Assembly: GCA_000999315.1 (NCBI GenBank)
Contig: LCFW01000001.1
Location: 1-64,000 of the forward strand
Source of the DNA: Candidatus Peregrinibacteria bacterium GW2011_GWF2_43_17
Lineage (GTDB): Bacteria > Patescibacteriota > Gracilibacteria > UBA1369 > UBA12470
Direction of reading: 5' to 3'
DNA: 64,000 bases
Below are positions 1 to 6,653 of the stretch, piece after piece. The notes beneath the pieces are model-generated. The model did no database searches and was not told the origin of the DNA. It saw only the letters and a program-made list of their open reading frames with translations. A program made the position numbers and the translations under genes. Each line of letters begins with the position of its first letter. Position 1 is the first letter of the stretch.

Positions 1-69
1 ATCATTCGTGCGTATATTGAGAACCAAGGTCAAGAAGATGCGGGACAAGCGAAGCTTGAACTACGCTAA
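1..69 (+). CDS. 3' end of an IS200/IS605-like transposase (partial)
   Basis: The window opens inside a reading frame whose last 22 residues include IRAYIENQ and end at TAA (67-69). An IRxYIxNQ tail followed by an acidic stretch is how I remember the C-terminus of IS200/IS605-family Y1 transposases (TnpA), which move single-stranded DNA by recognising hairpins near the element ends. The two hairpins directly downstream (72-91 and 122-153) fit that reading. The catalytic HUH and Tyr motifs lie outside the window, so the family call rests on a short tail plus context. Confidence 0.45.
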   Translation: MIRAYIENQGQEDAGQAKLELR

Positions 70-71
70 CC

Positions 72-91
72 CCGCCTGCGTAAGCTGGCGG
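72..91. repeat. Small hairpin after the transposase-like ORF
   Basis: CCGCC (72-76) pairs with GGCGG (87-91). An inner GC/GC pair closes a GTAA tetraloop, with a T-T mismatch between the two stems. It starts 3 bp after the stop codon. It could be a subterminal hairpin of the element or a weak terminator. Confidence 0.5.
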
Positions 92-121
92 AAGTTTAGT
101 TTCGCTGAGTCAACCCGAATC

Positions 122-153
122 TGACGTTTTCTCCCCGGGGGGGATAAACGTCA
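122..153. repeat. Palindromic hairpin with CTCCCCGGGG core
   Basis: TGACGTTT (122-129) is inverted as AAACGTCA (146-153), and between the arms CTCCCC faces GGGGG. The core TTTTCTCCCCGGGG is shared with the 28-bp palindrome at 27553-27580, while the outer arms differ but remain self-complementary. Confidence 0.7.
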
Positions 154-263
154 ATCTGTTAAATTATACAATATAGATCTCTATCGTTAGTTTTTGCGAG
201 CTAATTTTTTGTATCCGCTTAACAGATCTGTGAAAAAACCGGGGTCTTTTTAGGGCAAGTTGT

Positions 264-292
264 TTGACTCCGCCCTCCCGTTGTGTTATAAA
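264..292 (+). promoter_or_regulatory. Sigma70-type promoter, predicted leaderless start
   Basis: TTGACT (264-269), a 17-bp spacer and TATAAA (287-292). The expected transcription start, 6-8 bp after the -10, coincides with the ATG at 299, so the transcript would have no leader. Confidence 0.65.
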
Positions 293-298
293 ATACTT

Positions 299-1102
299 AT
301 GGAATTTAAAACTGATATCGAGGCGACTTGCGAGATGCCGAAAAGTAGGACGATCGGTAGTTTTTATAATTTATTGGGCAAGATGGTTCGGCAAAAATAT
401 CCGGAGGTTTTTCAGGTGATGAGTAAGCATACCCCCCCAAATATTAGGAGTATGACCGATTTTTTTCTAAGTATGACCGGTTTTTTTGTTAATTTCGCGA
501 AGGCTCATGGTGACGAAGATGGTAGCAAGCAAGATGTTATACTTTCGGGATGTATGGTTGAGTTCAGGAAATTTTTGCTCGAATTTAATTATTCAGGTGA
601 GGAGCAAAGGCGAATTGTTCGCGAATTAATTTTCGTTGCCGATAGGGTTGAAATGGAATATCGAACGTCTTTTGCCGAATTGAAAATTACAGATGTTTCC
701 GTGTCTTCGGATATGCCCGTTGGTGTTCCCGAGGATTTTTTGTTTCCGGTTGGTGAAGATATGTCGCTTGAAGACGCGCCCGTTGAAGAAAGAGTGACTG
801 ATGTCAACGCGGAAGCTTTTCTTGATAGGTTGGAGCGGGAGTTGGAAGACTCTTTTTTGTTCTTTGACTATTGGTATGCGAACGCCACCTATTTTCTTTA
901 TAACGCATGGAAACGTGAAACCGGAGAATGGGGCTTGACCAATATGCCTGCGGTTTCCGCTATCGGATTGTTGCATAGGTATTTCACTGTTGAAGTTCCC
1001 GATTGTCCGATAAGAAGGGAAGTAATTTCTTTTATTGAAAATTATTGTTTTTGGAATCACATAAGTTTGCCAGTGGGCAGTCATGACAGCTTGGCCGTCT
1101 AG
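299..1102 (+). CDS. Uncharacterised 267-residue protein
   Basis: I do not recognise the family. The protein is soluble in appearance, with no signal peptide or membrane span, helix-rich and acidic in the middle (around residues 140-190), and rich in aromatic residues near the C-terminus (FFDYWYANATYFLYNAW). A TTG further upstream at 260 keeps the frame open, but it lies before the -35/-10 promoter, so ATG 299 is preferred. The 3' end overlaps the 3' end of the convergent nth gene by 71 bp, an unusually long overlap that may couple their expression antagonistically. No homologous context is visible. Confidence 0.7.
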   Translation: MEFKTDIEATCEMPKSRTIGSFYNLLGKMVRQKYPEVFQVMSKHTPPNIRSMTDFFLSMTGFFVNFAKAHGDEDGSKQDVILSGCMVEFRKFLLEFNYSGEEQRRIVRELIFVADRVEMEYRTSFAELKITDVSVSSDMPVGVPEDFLFPVGEDMSLEDAPVEERVTDVNAEAFLDRLERELEDSFLFFDYWYANATYFLYNAWKRETGEWGLTNMPAVSAIGLLHRYFTVEVPDCPIRREVISFIENYCFWNHISLPVGSHDSLAV

Positions 1103-1685
1103 CTTTGCAGGTTTCTCTTCCGTGGAAAATCATCTGCAAATGCAAGTCGTGCCAGTATCGCGACGGTATTTTCGACTTGAGGCATTTTTCTGTTTGTTCG
1201 GGTGTTTTTGTCGTGCAGATTCCGAGGCGGTTTGCGACTCGGTGGATGTGGGTGTCGACGGGAAAGGCGGGTTTGTTCCAAATTTGCGCCAGGATTACTT
1301 GTGCCGTTTTGGGGCCGACTCCGGGGAGCGTTTCGAGCTCCGGTTGCGTTTGCGGTATTTTCCCGTTGAAGTTTTTTATTAAAATTTCGCATGTTGCAAT
1401 TATGTTGCGCGATTTTCCGTTAAACAGTCCGCAAGGTTTGATTATTCCGGCGAGTTTTTTTTGACCGAGGATGAGGATTTTTCCGGGTGTGTTCGCTTTT
1501 CCGAAGAGTTTGCGAGTTACAAGATTTACTTTTTTATCAGTGCATTGGGCCGAAAGAATTACGGCGATCAGGCACTCGAAAGGGGAGGTCCACTTTAGGG
1601 TCGGGGTGGGGTGCGGGTAGAGGCGGGAGAAGATTTTTACGATTTTTAAAATTGATTCTCGATCCATATCGTCATATGATTTCAT
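1032..1685 (-). CDS. nth: Endonuclease III (DNA glycosylase/AP lyase)
   Basis: Base-excision repair enzyme that removes oxidised pyrimidines and cleaves the abasic site. The 217 residues match the family's usual length. Visible signatures are the helix-hairpin-helix LPGVGPKTA at about 120-128 with catalytic Lys126, the catalytic Asp144 in VDTHIHRVANR, and a C-terminal [4Fe-4S] loop with Cys193, 200, 203 and 209 in the canonical C-x6-C-x2-C-x5-C spacing. It is transcribed divergently from the gene at 1714; nfo, another abasic-site enzyme, lies just beyond, giving a small repair cluster. The 3' end overlaps the convergent upstream gene. Confidence 0.97.
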   Translation of the reverse strand: MKSYDDMDRESILKIVKIFSRLYPHPTPTLKWTSPFECLIAVILSAQCTDKKVNLVTRKLFGKANTPGKILILGQKKLAGIIKPCGLFNGKSRNIIATCEILIKNFNGKIPQTQPELETLPGVGPKTAQVILAQIWNKPAFPVDTHIHRVANRLGICTTKTPEQTEKCLKSKIPSRYWHDLHLQMIFHGRETCKARRPSCHDCPLANLCDSKNNNFQ

Positions 1686-1700
1686 CTTAATTATATTAAT

Positions 1701-1706
1701 TATAAC
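1701..1706 (+). promoter_or_regulatory. Candidate -10 element directly before an ATG
   Basis: TATAAC lies 7 bp upstream of ATG 1714, again predicting a leaderless transcript. A -35 is weak (TGATTT at 1677-1682). Confidence 0.35.
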
Positions 1707-1713
1707 ATTTAAT

Positions 1714-2166
1714 ATGGATGGAGAACCCGGATTTTCGGAAATTCCACAAGAGATTTATTTAAAGTATTCCGATTTGTTTCGTCGATTGATTGATCGCGAG
1801 GATTGCCTTTTGCAAGTAATGTTCAATGATAAAAGAGATGTAAATATACTTTTTGTTAATGATGGGCGTGCCATTTTTATGGAAGATGCTGTTTATTTGG
1901 CGTTTTTCAGTTCGTTTGTTGATGGACACGAAAATGGTAATTGCATGGAGATAGATCCCGATATCGCTTTTTTCTGTTTTTGGATTAAAAATACCGGGAA
2001 ACTCGAAGGATTCTGCGGATTTTGGGAGGAGATGATTGGAGAGTGGGATCGATCCGTTCATGAATGGGCGCCAAATTACAGGTTTGACTTGCGGTTTGTT
2101 CCAGTTCCTAATCGTGAATTTCCCGGGGTGCGTATAAGTCTTGTGGATGCCGCCGGTATTATGTGA
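1714..2166 (+). CDS. Uncharacterised 150-residue acidic protein
   Basis: Not recognised. It is a soluble protein without signal peptide or membrane segment, rich in aromatic and acidic residues (for example HEWAPNYRFDLRFVPVP near the C-terminus), and resembles small immunity- or regulator-like folds only in general character. The start is the ATG directly behind a TATAAC -10 element. The stop is 16 bp before the ATG of nfo, so the two genes are probably co-transcribed. That would make this an uncharacterised partner in a repair operon, though the sequence does not show what it does. Confidence 0.7.
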   Translation: MDGEPGFSEIPQEIYLKYSDLFRRLIDREDCLLQVMFNDKRDVNILFVNDGRAIFMEDAVYLAFFSSFVDGHENGNCMEIDPDIAFFCFWIKNTGKLEGFCGFWEEMIGEWDRSVHEWAPNYRFDLRFVPVPNREFPGVRISLVDAAGIM

Positions 2167-2182
2167 TAAAAATGATTTTGGT

Positions 2183-3049
2183 ATGTATATTTATGGTGCT
2201 CATATGTCGATCAGCGCTCGGAGAGCGCAATATAATCAAGTTGTTTCGCCAAAGCGAAACTCTTCAGATGGATTTATCTCTGCGCTTAAGGAGGCGCATG
2301 AGGTTTTGCATGTGAATGCCATGCAGATTTTCATGAAAAGCCCCAGGGGTATGGCGAAGACGAAATTGACTGCGGAGGAGGCGCGCGAGTTTCGGGCGTA
2401 TTCCGCGAAGATCGGGTTTAAGTTTACGGTCGCGCACTGCTCATATCTTTTGAATTTTGCGAAGCCGGGGGCGGAATGGGCTTTGCAGTCTCTCGTGGAT
2501 GACTTGAAAGGAGTGGAGATGCTTGATGGAGCGGGTGTCGTTTTGCATGTCGGGAAACATTTGGATTTGAGTGAGGGCGAGGCCTTTGATTTTTTAATAA
2601 AAAATCTCAAAAAAGTTCTTGAAGAAACAGATGGGCTTAAGGCGAAAATTATTCTTGAAAATACTGCCGGGCAGGGGACGGAGATGGGGAGAAGTTTCGA
2701 GGAACTTTCGGCGATTTATTCCGCGCTCGGGAAAAACAAGAGGGTTGTTTTTTGTTTGGATACATGTCATGCGTGGGCGTGGGGATATGATTTTACCAAA
2801 CCCGAGAAAGTTTTTGACGAATTTGATAAAATTTTAGGATTAAAAAATCTCGAATTGATACATTTCAACGATGCGCTAAAAAGTCGCGGTTCGAGAGTTG
2901 ATCGTCATGCGAATCTGGGAGAAGGGGAGATCGGTGATGCGAATTTGAAGGCGATAATCAGGTTTGCCGGGCGAGAATCGGTGCCGATGATAGTTGAGAC
3001 GCCGGATATTGCCGGTGGGGTTCGGTATGTAGAGAACGCAGTTTCCTAA
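2183..3049 (+). CDS. nfo: Endonuclease IV (AP endonuclease)
   Basis: Trinuclear-zinc AP endonuclease that incises 5' to abasic sites. From ATG 2183 the protein is 288 residues, the usual size. All metal ligands can be placed: His85, His122, Glu159 (LENTAGQG), Asp193 and His196 (CLDTCHAWAWGYD), His227, Asp240 and His242 (GSRVDRHANLGEGEIG), and Glu272 (VETPD). The frame is open to 2141, overlapping the preceding gene, but family alignment begins at MYIYGAHMS, which fixes the start. It probably forms an operon with the 1714 gene and ends convergently against the gene at 3046 with a 4-bp overlap. Confidence 0.97.
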   Translation: MYIYGAHMSISARRAQYNQVVSPKRNSSDGFISALKEAHEVLHVNAMQIFMKSPRGMAKTKLTAEEAREFRAYSAKIGFKFTVAHCSYLLNFAKPGAEWALQSLVDDLKGVEMLDGAGVVLHVGKHLDLSEGEAFDFLIKNLKKVLEETDGLKAKIILENTAGQGTEMGRSFEELSAIYSALGKNKRVVFCLDTCHAWAWGYDFTKPEKVFDEFDKILGLKNLELIHFNDALKSRGSRVDRHANLGEGEIGDANLKAIIRFAGRESVPMIVETPDIAGGVRYVENAVS

Positions 3050-3369
3050 TCGCTGTTTCCCGGCTTTTCCATTTTCGTAACCGTTTCAGACATGTCTATG
3101 TTAGTCAGCGATGTTGCGTCGAGAAGTTCGGCATCCAGTTCTTTCGATTCCGTCGTTAAATCTTCGTATGTCGTTTGCAGTTTGTCTAAAAGGTATCCTT
3201 TGGCCGATTTTTGGCTTGAAATATACAAATAGGTCAAAGTCGTTGAGAGCAGTAAAAATCCTATGACTCCGACAAGCAAATAATAAGTTGATTTTACTTC
3301 TTCGGAGAGAAGTTGCGAGCGATTATCGGTGATTTTTTTCGCTTTGTTTTTGTAGTAAAGATTAGTCAT
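3046..3369 (-). CDS. Small bitopic membrane protein with coiled coil (FtsL/DivIC-like shape)
   Basis: A basic N-terminus of about 30 residues is followed by one membrane span (YYLLVGVIGFLLLSTTLTYL) and a C-terminal region of heptad-like leucine and glutamate spacing (LLDKLQTTYEDLTTESKELD). This is the architecture of the FtsL/DivIC divisome proteins, but sequence identity to them is not evident, so the role is inference. The ATG at 3369 gives an 8-bp overlap with the upstream SLH-RlpA gene; an ATG at 3387 would add six residues. The link to a septal-wall type RlpA domain gene supports a cell-wall or division role. Confidence 0.65.
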   Translation of the reverse strand: MTNLYYKNKAKKITDNRSQLLSEEVKSTYYLLVGVIGFLLLSTTLTYLYISSQKSAKGYLLDKLQTTYEDLTTESKELDAELLDATSLTNIDMSETVTKMEKPGNSD

Positions 3370-4291
3370 TTTCGATCCGATAAACAATTTCGTATTCCAC
3401 GTCTATGACTCCTGCGCCCAGATGGCTGATCATTTGGAAAGCGGATTTTGAAAGATCCAAAACGTAACCGTCAACGTATGGACCGCGGTCGTTGATTTCG
3501 ACTTCGACGGTTTGCCCGTTCGCGAGGTTGGTTACTCTTACGATCGTTCCGAACGGGAGAGTTTTGTGGGCGGCTGTGAGAAAACTTTGATCGAAAACTT
3601 CGCCGTTTGCGGTGTGGTCTCCGATAAACATGTCGGCGTAGTATGTCGCTTTGCCGTAATCAACTTCGCCGGAGTAATATCCGAGATTTTCATATCTGTA
3701 AATCAAGTACGAGAGTTCGGCTCTTGTGAGCGGGTGATCGGGGGATATATTGTTGCTTGAGTCTGCGTAAATCAGGCCGTTTTCGGAGCCGTAATTTATA
3801 TAAGGCGCATACCATGCCGATTTGTCGGCATCTGCGAAAAACTCCTGATCGGCGGATGGTTGAATCGGGATGAGTTCGTTTGTGTTGACGAGCATTTTCA
3901 TCGCTTCCGCGAGATTCACAGTTTCCTCCGGCTTAAACGTGCCGTTTCCGTAGCCGGAAATTATTTTGTTTTCAAGCCCTGTGATTATGTATTGGTAATA
4001 CCATTCGTCACCCGAGATGTCGGTGAATTCCGATTCCTGATTCGATTCGGTGATGATTTCTTTGCCTGCGCTTTCGAGAATTATTTTCAAGGTTTCCACG
4101 CGATTGATTTCTTGATCCGGTTTGAAAGTTTCATCGCTGTATCCGGAGATGATGCCGTTTTCATAGAGGCTTAAAATTGCGTCGTAGTATTTCGTTCCCT
4201 CTTCCATATCGATAAAAGGCAAGCTCTCTGCGTTAGCTTGTGTAATCGCGAATAATAAAATTACGAATGTTGTTATGAGTTTCTTGGCCAT
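3362..4291 (-). CDS. Secreted SLH-domain protein with RlpA-like C-terminal domain
   Basis: A signal peptide (cleavage near ANA-ES at about 21) precedes three S-layer-homology repeats (about 24-80, 88-140, 150-205), each with an ISGYxxxTFKPxxxI-like core, which normally bind pyruvylated cell-wall polymers. Residues 211-300 are a double-psi beta-barrel of the RlpA family, with the conserved TANGE, LTAAHKTLPFGT and INDRGPYVDG motifs (His242, Asp268). RlpA proteins in Pseudomonas are lytic transglycosylases acting on denuded peptidoglycan; whether this one is catalytic is not shown. SLH plus RlpA would target the barrel to the cell surface. Probably co-transcribed with the bitopic protein at 3046. 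Confidence 0.93.
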   Translation of the reverse strand: MAKKLITTFVILLFAITQANAESLPFIDMEEGTKYYDAILSLYENGIISGYSDETFKPDQEINRVETLKIILESAGKEIITESNQESEFTDISGDEWYYQYIITGLENKIISGYGNGTFKPEETVNLAEAMKMLVNTNELIPIQPSADQEFFADADKSAWYAPYINYGSENGLIYADSSNNISPDHPLTRAELSYLIYRYENLGYYSGEVDYGKATYYADMFIGDHTANGEVFDQSFLTAAHKTLPFGTIVRVTNLANGQTVEVEINDRGPYVDGYVLDLSKSAFQMISHLGAGVIDVEYEIVYRIEND

Positions 4292-4316
4292 AAATGTATT
4301 GCGTATGGAGCGCTTC

Positions 4317-4334
4317 GCCTGTCTGCCGACAGGC
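4317..4334. repeat. Intergenic hairpin GCCTGTC/GACAGGC
   Basis: Arms 4317-4323 and 4328-4334 flank a TGCC loop, in the 54-bp gap between jag and the SLH-RlpA gene. No T-tract follows on either strand, so it is more likely a REP-like palindrome than a terminator. Confidence 0.5.
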
Positions 4335-4345
4335 AGGCTTCCTTA

Positions 4346-4849
4346 TCAGTCTTGAATGTATTGCGCGGGGAGTGCAGAGCTTCCTTGCGCTGTTAACTTA
4401 ATTGTAACTTGCCTGAAGGCGCCTTGTCCCATGCTTTCGGTTGTTAAATCTTCAAATTCCGGTTGCATTAAGTGCATGTGGACAACTCTTCGGAAGTATG
4501 GGGACATCGGAGGGAGGGTTTGATTTTTCCCGGTTTCACGGACGTAAGCGGCTTTGCGGTTTGCCATTTCTATTACGCTGTCTTCTTGCCTTTTTCTGTA
4601 ATCGTCAACGTCAATAATAATCGAGAAGTCTTTGTTTTCGTCGAACTGTCTGTAAACCAAAAGTTTCGCGATGGTTTGCAAAGCTTGAAGATTTTCTCCG
4701 TGCTTTCCGATTAGAAGGCTCGAGTCGTCCGATTTCAGGTTTATCTTGTACGTTTTTCCGTCGCTCTCTTTTTCAACGGTGACATTGCCAAGATGTATGT
4801 TCATGACATTGAACATCTTAACGATTAAATCTTTTATGTCATTTTCCAT
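4346..4849 (-). CDS. jag: Jag/KhpB RNA-binding protein (KH + R3H)
   Basis: 167 residues with an N-terminal Jag-N-like/KH region carrying the GxxG loop (SSLLIGKHGENLQALQ) and a C-terminal R3H domain (PYFRRVVHMHL, with the RxxxH signature). In Firmicutes KhpB works with KhpA as a global RNA chaperone influencing cell elongation; the same role here is inferred from the family. It follows yidC by 13 bp in the conserved order rpmH-rnpA-yidC-jag, so it is part of that operon. Confidence 0.94.
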   Translation of the reverse strand: MENDIKDLIVKMFNVMNIHLGNVTVEKESDGKTYKINLKSDDSSLLIGKHGENLQALQTIAKLLVYRQFDENKDFSIIIDVDDYRKRQEDSVIEMANRKAAYVRETGKNQTLPPMSPYFRRVVHMHLMQPEFEDLTTESMGQGAFRQVTIKLTAQGSSALPAQYIQD

Positions 4850-4862
4850 ATGGTTTAGGTTG

Positions 4863-6086
4863 TTAAGATTTCTCGATGACTTTCACGGTGGGTTCTTTTT
4901 TATCTTTGCCTTCGCGGTTTACGATTATTTGCTGGATGATGCCGTATGAGGTGGAAACGCCCCAATAAAGCCCCACGCCGGCGGGTACGGAAGCCGTGAA
5001 GAATGCGATCATCAAAGGCATGAAATAGATCATCATTTTATTCGCTTGTTCTATATCGCCGGTTACGCTGTTTTCTTTTTTCGCCGGTTCTTTTTTATTC
5101 TTTTTTCGCGCCAAAGAAAGTTTCATTTGGGTGAATTGCAAGAGTCCGACCAATATCGGGAATACGTACAAGTCGTTTTTTGTCAGATCAAATGCGAGAA
5201 ATTTGGTGTTTATGTTTGAAAGCAGGAAGTCTTTTTGAAAATCGTATAAGAAAATGACTTTGTCGGGGTTGAGTCCGTCTTTTATCGTGTAAAACAGCGC
5301 TATCAATATCGGGAATTGTATCAAAATCGGCAAGCAGCTCCCGAAAGGATTTACTTTGTTTTCTTGCCAGACGCGCATTGTTTCCATTGCGATTTTTTCC
5401 TGATTGCCTGCGTATTTCTGCTTGATTTCTTCGAGTTTCGGTTGTAAATCTTGCATCCTCTTTTGAGACCTGATCGCGTGTTGAGAGGGGATTAGTAAGA
5501 TTGTCCTTATCAGGAGAGTTATTAAAATTATTCCGAGTGCCAAATAGTGTCCCGGGACGTTTTTTATTACGAATATAAGACCGTTATATATTGGTTTGAA
5601 GAATACTTCGCGCCAGAATTTCGTGGTTGCGCTCGGTTCTTCTATTGCGAATTCGTTGGAATAATAAGTTGTTCCTGTTGTCGGGTCGGTATATCGGATT
5701 TGATATGTTCCGATTTCGCTGAACAGGCTGTATGTCCAATATGAGTAACTTAAGCTTTTTTTCTCCTTTGGAGCTAAAGTTATGTCGGTGTATGCCGAGC
5801 AATCTATTTCGTGTGATGCCGTAATTTGGGTGAAAGCTTCTCCTTCTTTTCCAAATACGTCCAAATATTCCGACGGGCATTCGTTCTTGATTATGATTTC
5901 CGCAGAAGTGTTGTTTTGGATATAAATTCTAACTTCCTTCCCGTATGTGTAACTTCCTTTTTGTGTCGAGATGCCGATATCTCCTTGGGTCAGTACCGAG
6001 GTTGTGTCCACGGGTTCACTGCACCCTTTGCTCCACAGCGTTGCGAGGAGCAGAAATGTTACCAATAGTAATAGATTTTTTTTCAT
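4863..6086 (-). CDS. yidC: Membrane protein insertase YidC
   Basis: Inserts and folds membrane proteins, alone or with SecYEG. The N-terminus is a lipoprotein-like signal (TLWSKGC). A periplasmic beta-rich domain of about 150 residues follows, then the five-helix core from about residue 170, including the amphipathic QSQKRMQDLQPKLEEIKQKY-type cytoplasmic hairpin and the FPILIALFYTIKDG segment. The C-terminus is basic and charged (EGKDKKEPTVKVIEKS), as in other YidC tails that contact ribosomes. At 407 residues it is intermediate between Gram-positive and proteobacterial forms. It overlaps rnpA by 4 bp (ATGA). Confidence 0.95.
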   Translation of the reverse strand: MKKNLLLLVTFLLLATLWSKGCSEPVDTTSVLTQGDIGISTQKGSYTYGKEVRIYIQNNTSAEIIIKNECPSEYLDVFGKEGEAFTQITASHEIDCSAYTDITLAPKEKKSLSYSYWTYSLFSEIGTYQIRYTDPTTGTTYYSNEFAIEEPSATTKFWREVFFKPIYNGLIFVIKNVPGHYLALGIILITLLIRTILLIPSQHAIRSQKRMQDLQPKLEEIKQKYAGNQEKIAMETMRVWQENKVNPFGSCLPILIQFPILIALFYTIKDGLNPDKVIFLYDFQKDFLLSNINTKFLAFDLTKNDLYVFPILVGLLQFTQMKLSLARKKNKKEPAKKENSVTGDIEQANKMMIYFMPLMIAFFTASVPAGVGLYWGVSTSYGIIQQIIVNREGKDKKEPTVKVIEKS

Positions 6087-6409
6087 AAAGTTTTCAGCAG
6101 TTCTTTTTGAATCTCTTGGTAGGTCAGGCTTAGCGCGCTTGTTCGTGGCAGGATTACGGTTTTTCGCGGGCCTCTTTTCAAGATTTCTTCTATGTTGAGT
6201 CTTATTATTTCAAAAATTTGTCTTCTTAATCTGTTTCTTATCGTGGCTTTTTTGGAAATTTTGGCGCTTATCAATATTGAAAATCTGCTTTGACCGCTTT
6301 CGTCGGGAATTGATTTTGCGACGAAATATCGGGTTTTTATCATCTCTCCTTCTTCCAAAATCGACTTTATGCCGTCGCGCTTTGTCAGTTTGTACCTTTT
6401 TGGAAGCAT
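6083..6409 (-). CDS. rnpA: Ribonuclease P protein component
   Basis: 108-residue basic protein subunit of RNase P, which binds the tRNA 5' leader. It has the family signature RNRLRRQIFE (compare RNRxKR) after an ISAKISKKAT strand-helix region, and the N-terminal LPKRYKLTKRDGIKSILEEG pattern. Start ATG 6409 is 1 bp after the rpmH stop; its own stop overlaps the yidC start. The catalytic RNA partner rnpB is also in this window at 45069-45469. Confidence 0.96.
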   Translation of the reverse strand: MLPKRYKLTKRDGIKSILEEGEMIKTRYFVAKSIPDESGQSRFSILISAKISKKATIRNRLRRQIFEIIRLNIEEILKRGPRKTVILPRTSALSLTYQEIQKELLKTL

Positions 6410-6410
6410 T

Positions 6411-6539
6411 TTAATGAGTCAGTCTTTTGCGACCTCTCGCTCTTCTCGCTTTAATAACATTTCTACCTGTTCTTGTTTTATTTCTTTTCATAAAACCATG
6501 TCGTCGTTTCTTTCTTGTTTTATTGCCTTTGCTTATCAT
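6411..6539 (-). CDS. rpmH: 50S ribosomal protein L34
   Basis: A short gene of 42 residues, found by reading the minus strand upstream of rnpA. It starts MISKGNKT, passes through RRHGFMKRNKTRTGR, and ends with the family signature ARRARGRKRLTH. L34 usually starts MKRTxQP; here the N-terminus is divergent, but the HGFxxRxxTxxGRxVxxxRRxxGRKRL core is complete. The start is the only ATG in range. It heads the operon rpmH-rnpA-yidC-jag. The usual dnaA neighbour is absent; a divergent membrane protein gene begins at 6654. Confidence 0.96.
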   Translation of the reverse strand: MISKGNKTRKKRRHGFMKRNKTRTGRNVIKARRARGRKRLTH

Positions 6540-6567
6540 GTGAGATTTATTAAAAGTTTGCTTGTCT

Positions 6568-6596
6568 ATTTTAGACGAGTTGGAATCTCAAGTCTA
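6568..6596 (-). promoter_or_regulatory. rpmH: Candidate promoter of the rpmH operon
   Basis: On the minus strand, TAGACT (6591-6596), a 17-bp spacer and TAAAAT (6568-6573), about 29 bp upstream of the rpmH ATG. The -35 matches 4 of 6 consensus bases. Confidence 0.45.
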
Positions 6597-6653
6597 GTTG
6601 ATTCTTTCAAGCCGATATAGTATCTTTTTGTCCGATCAATTAACTCTCTTTTT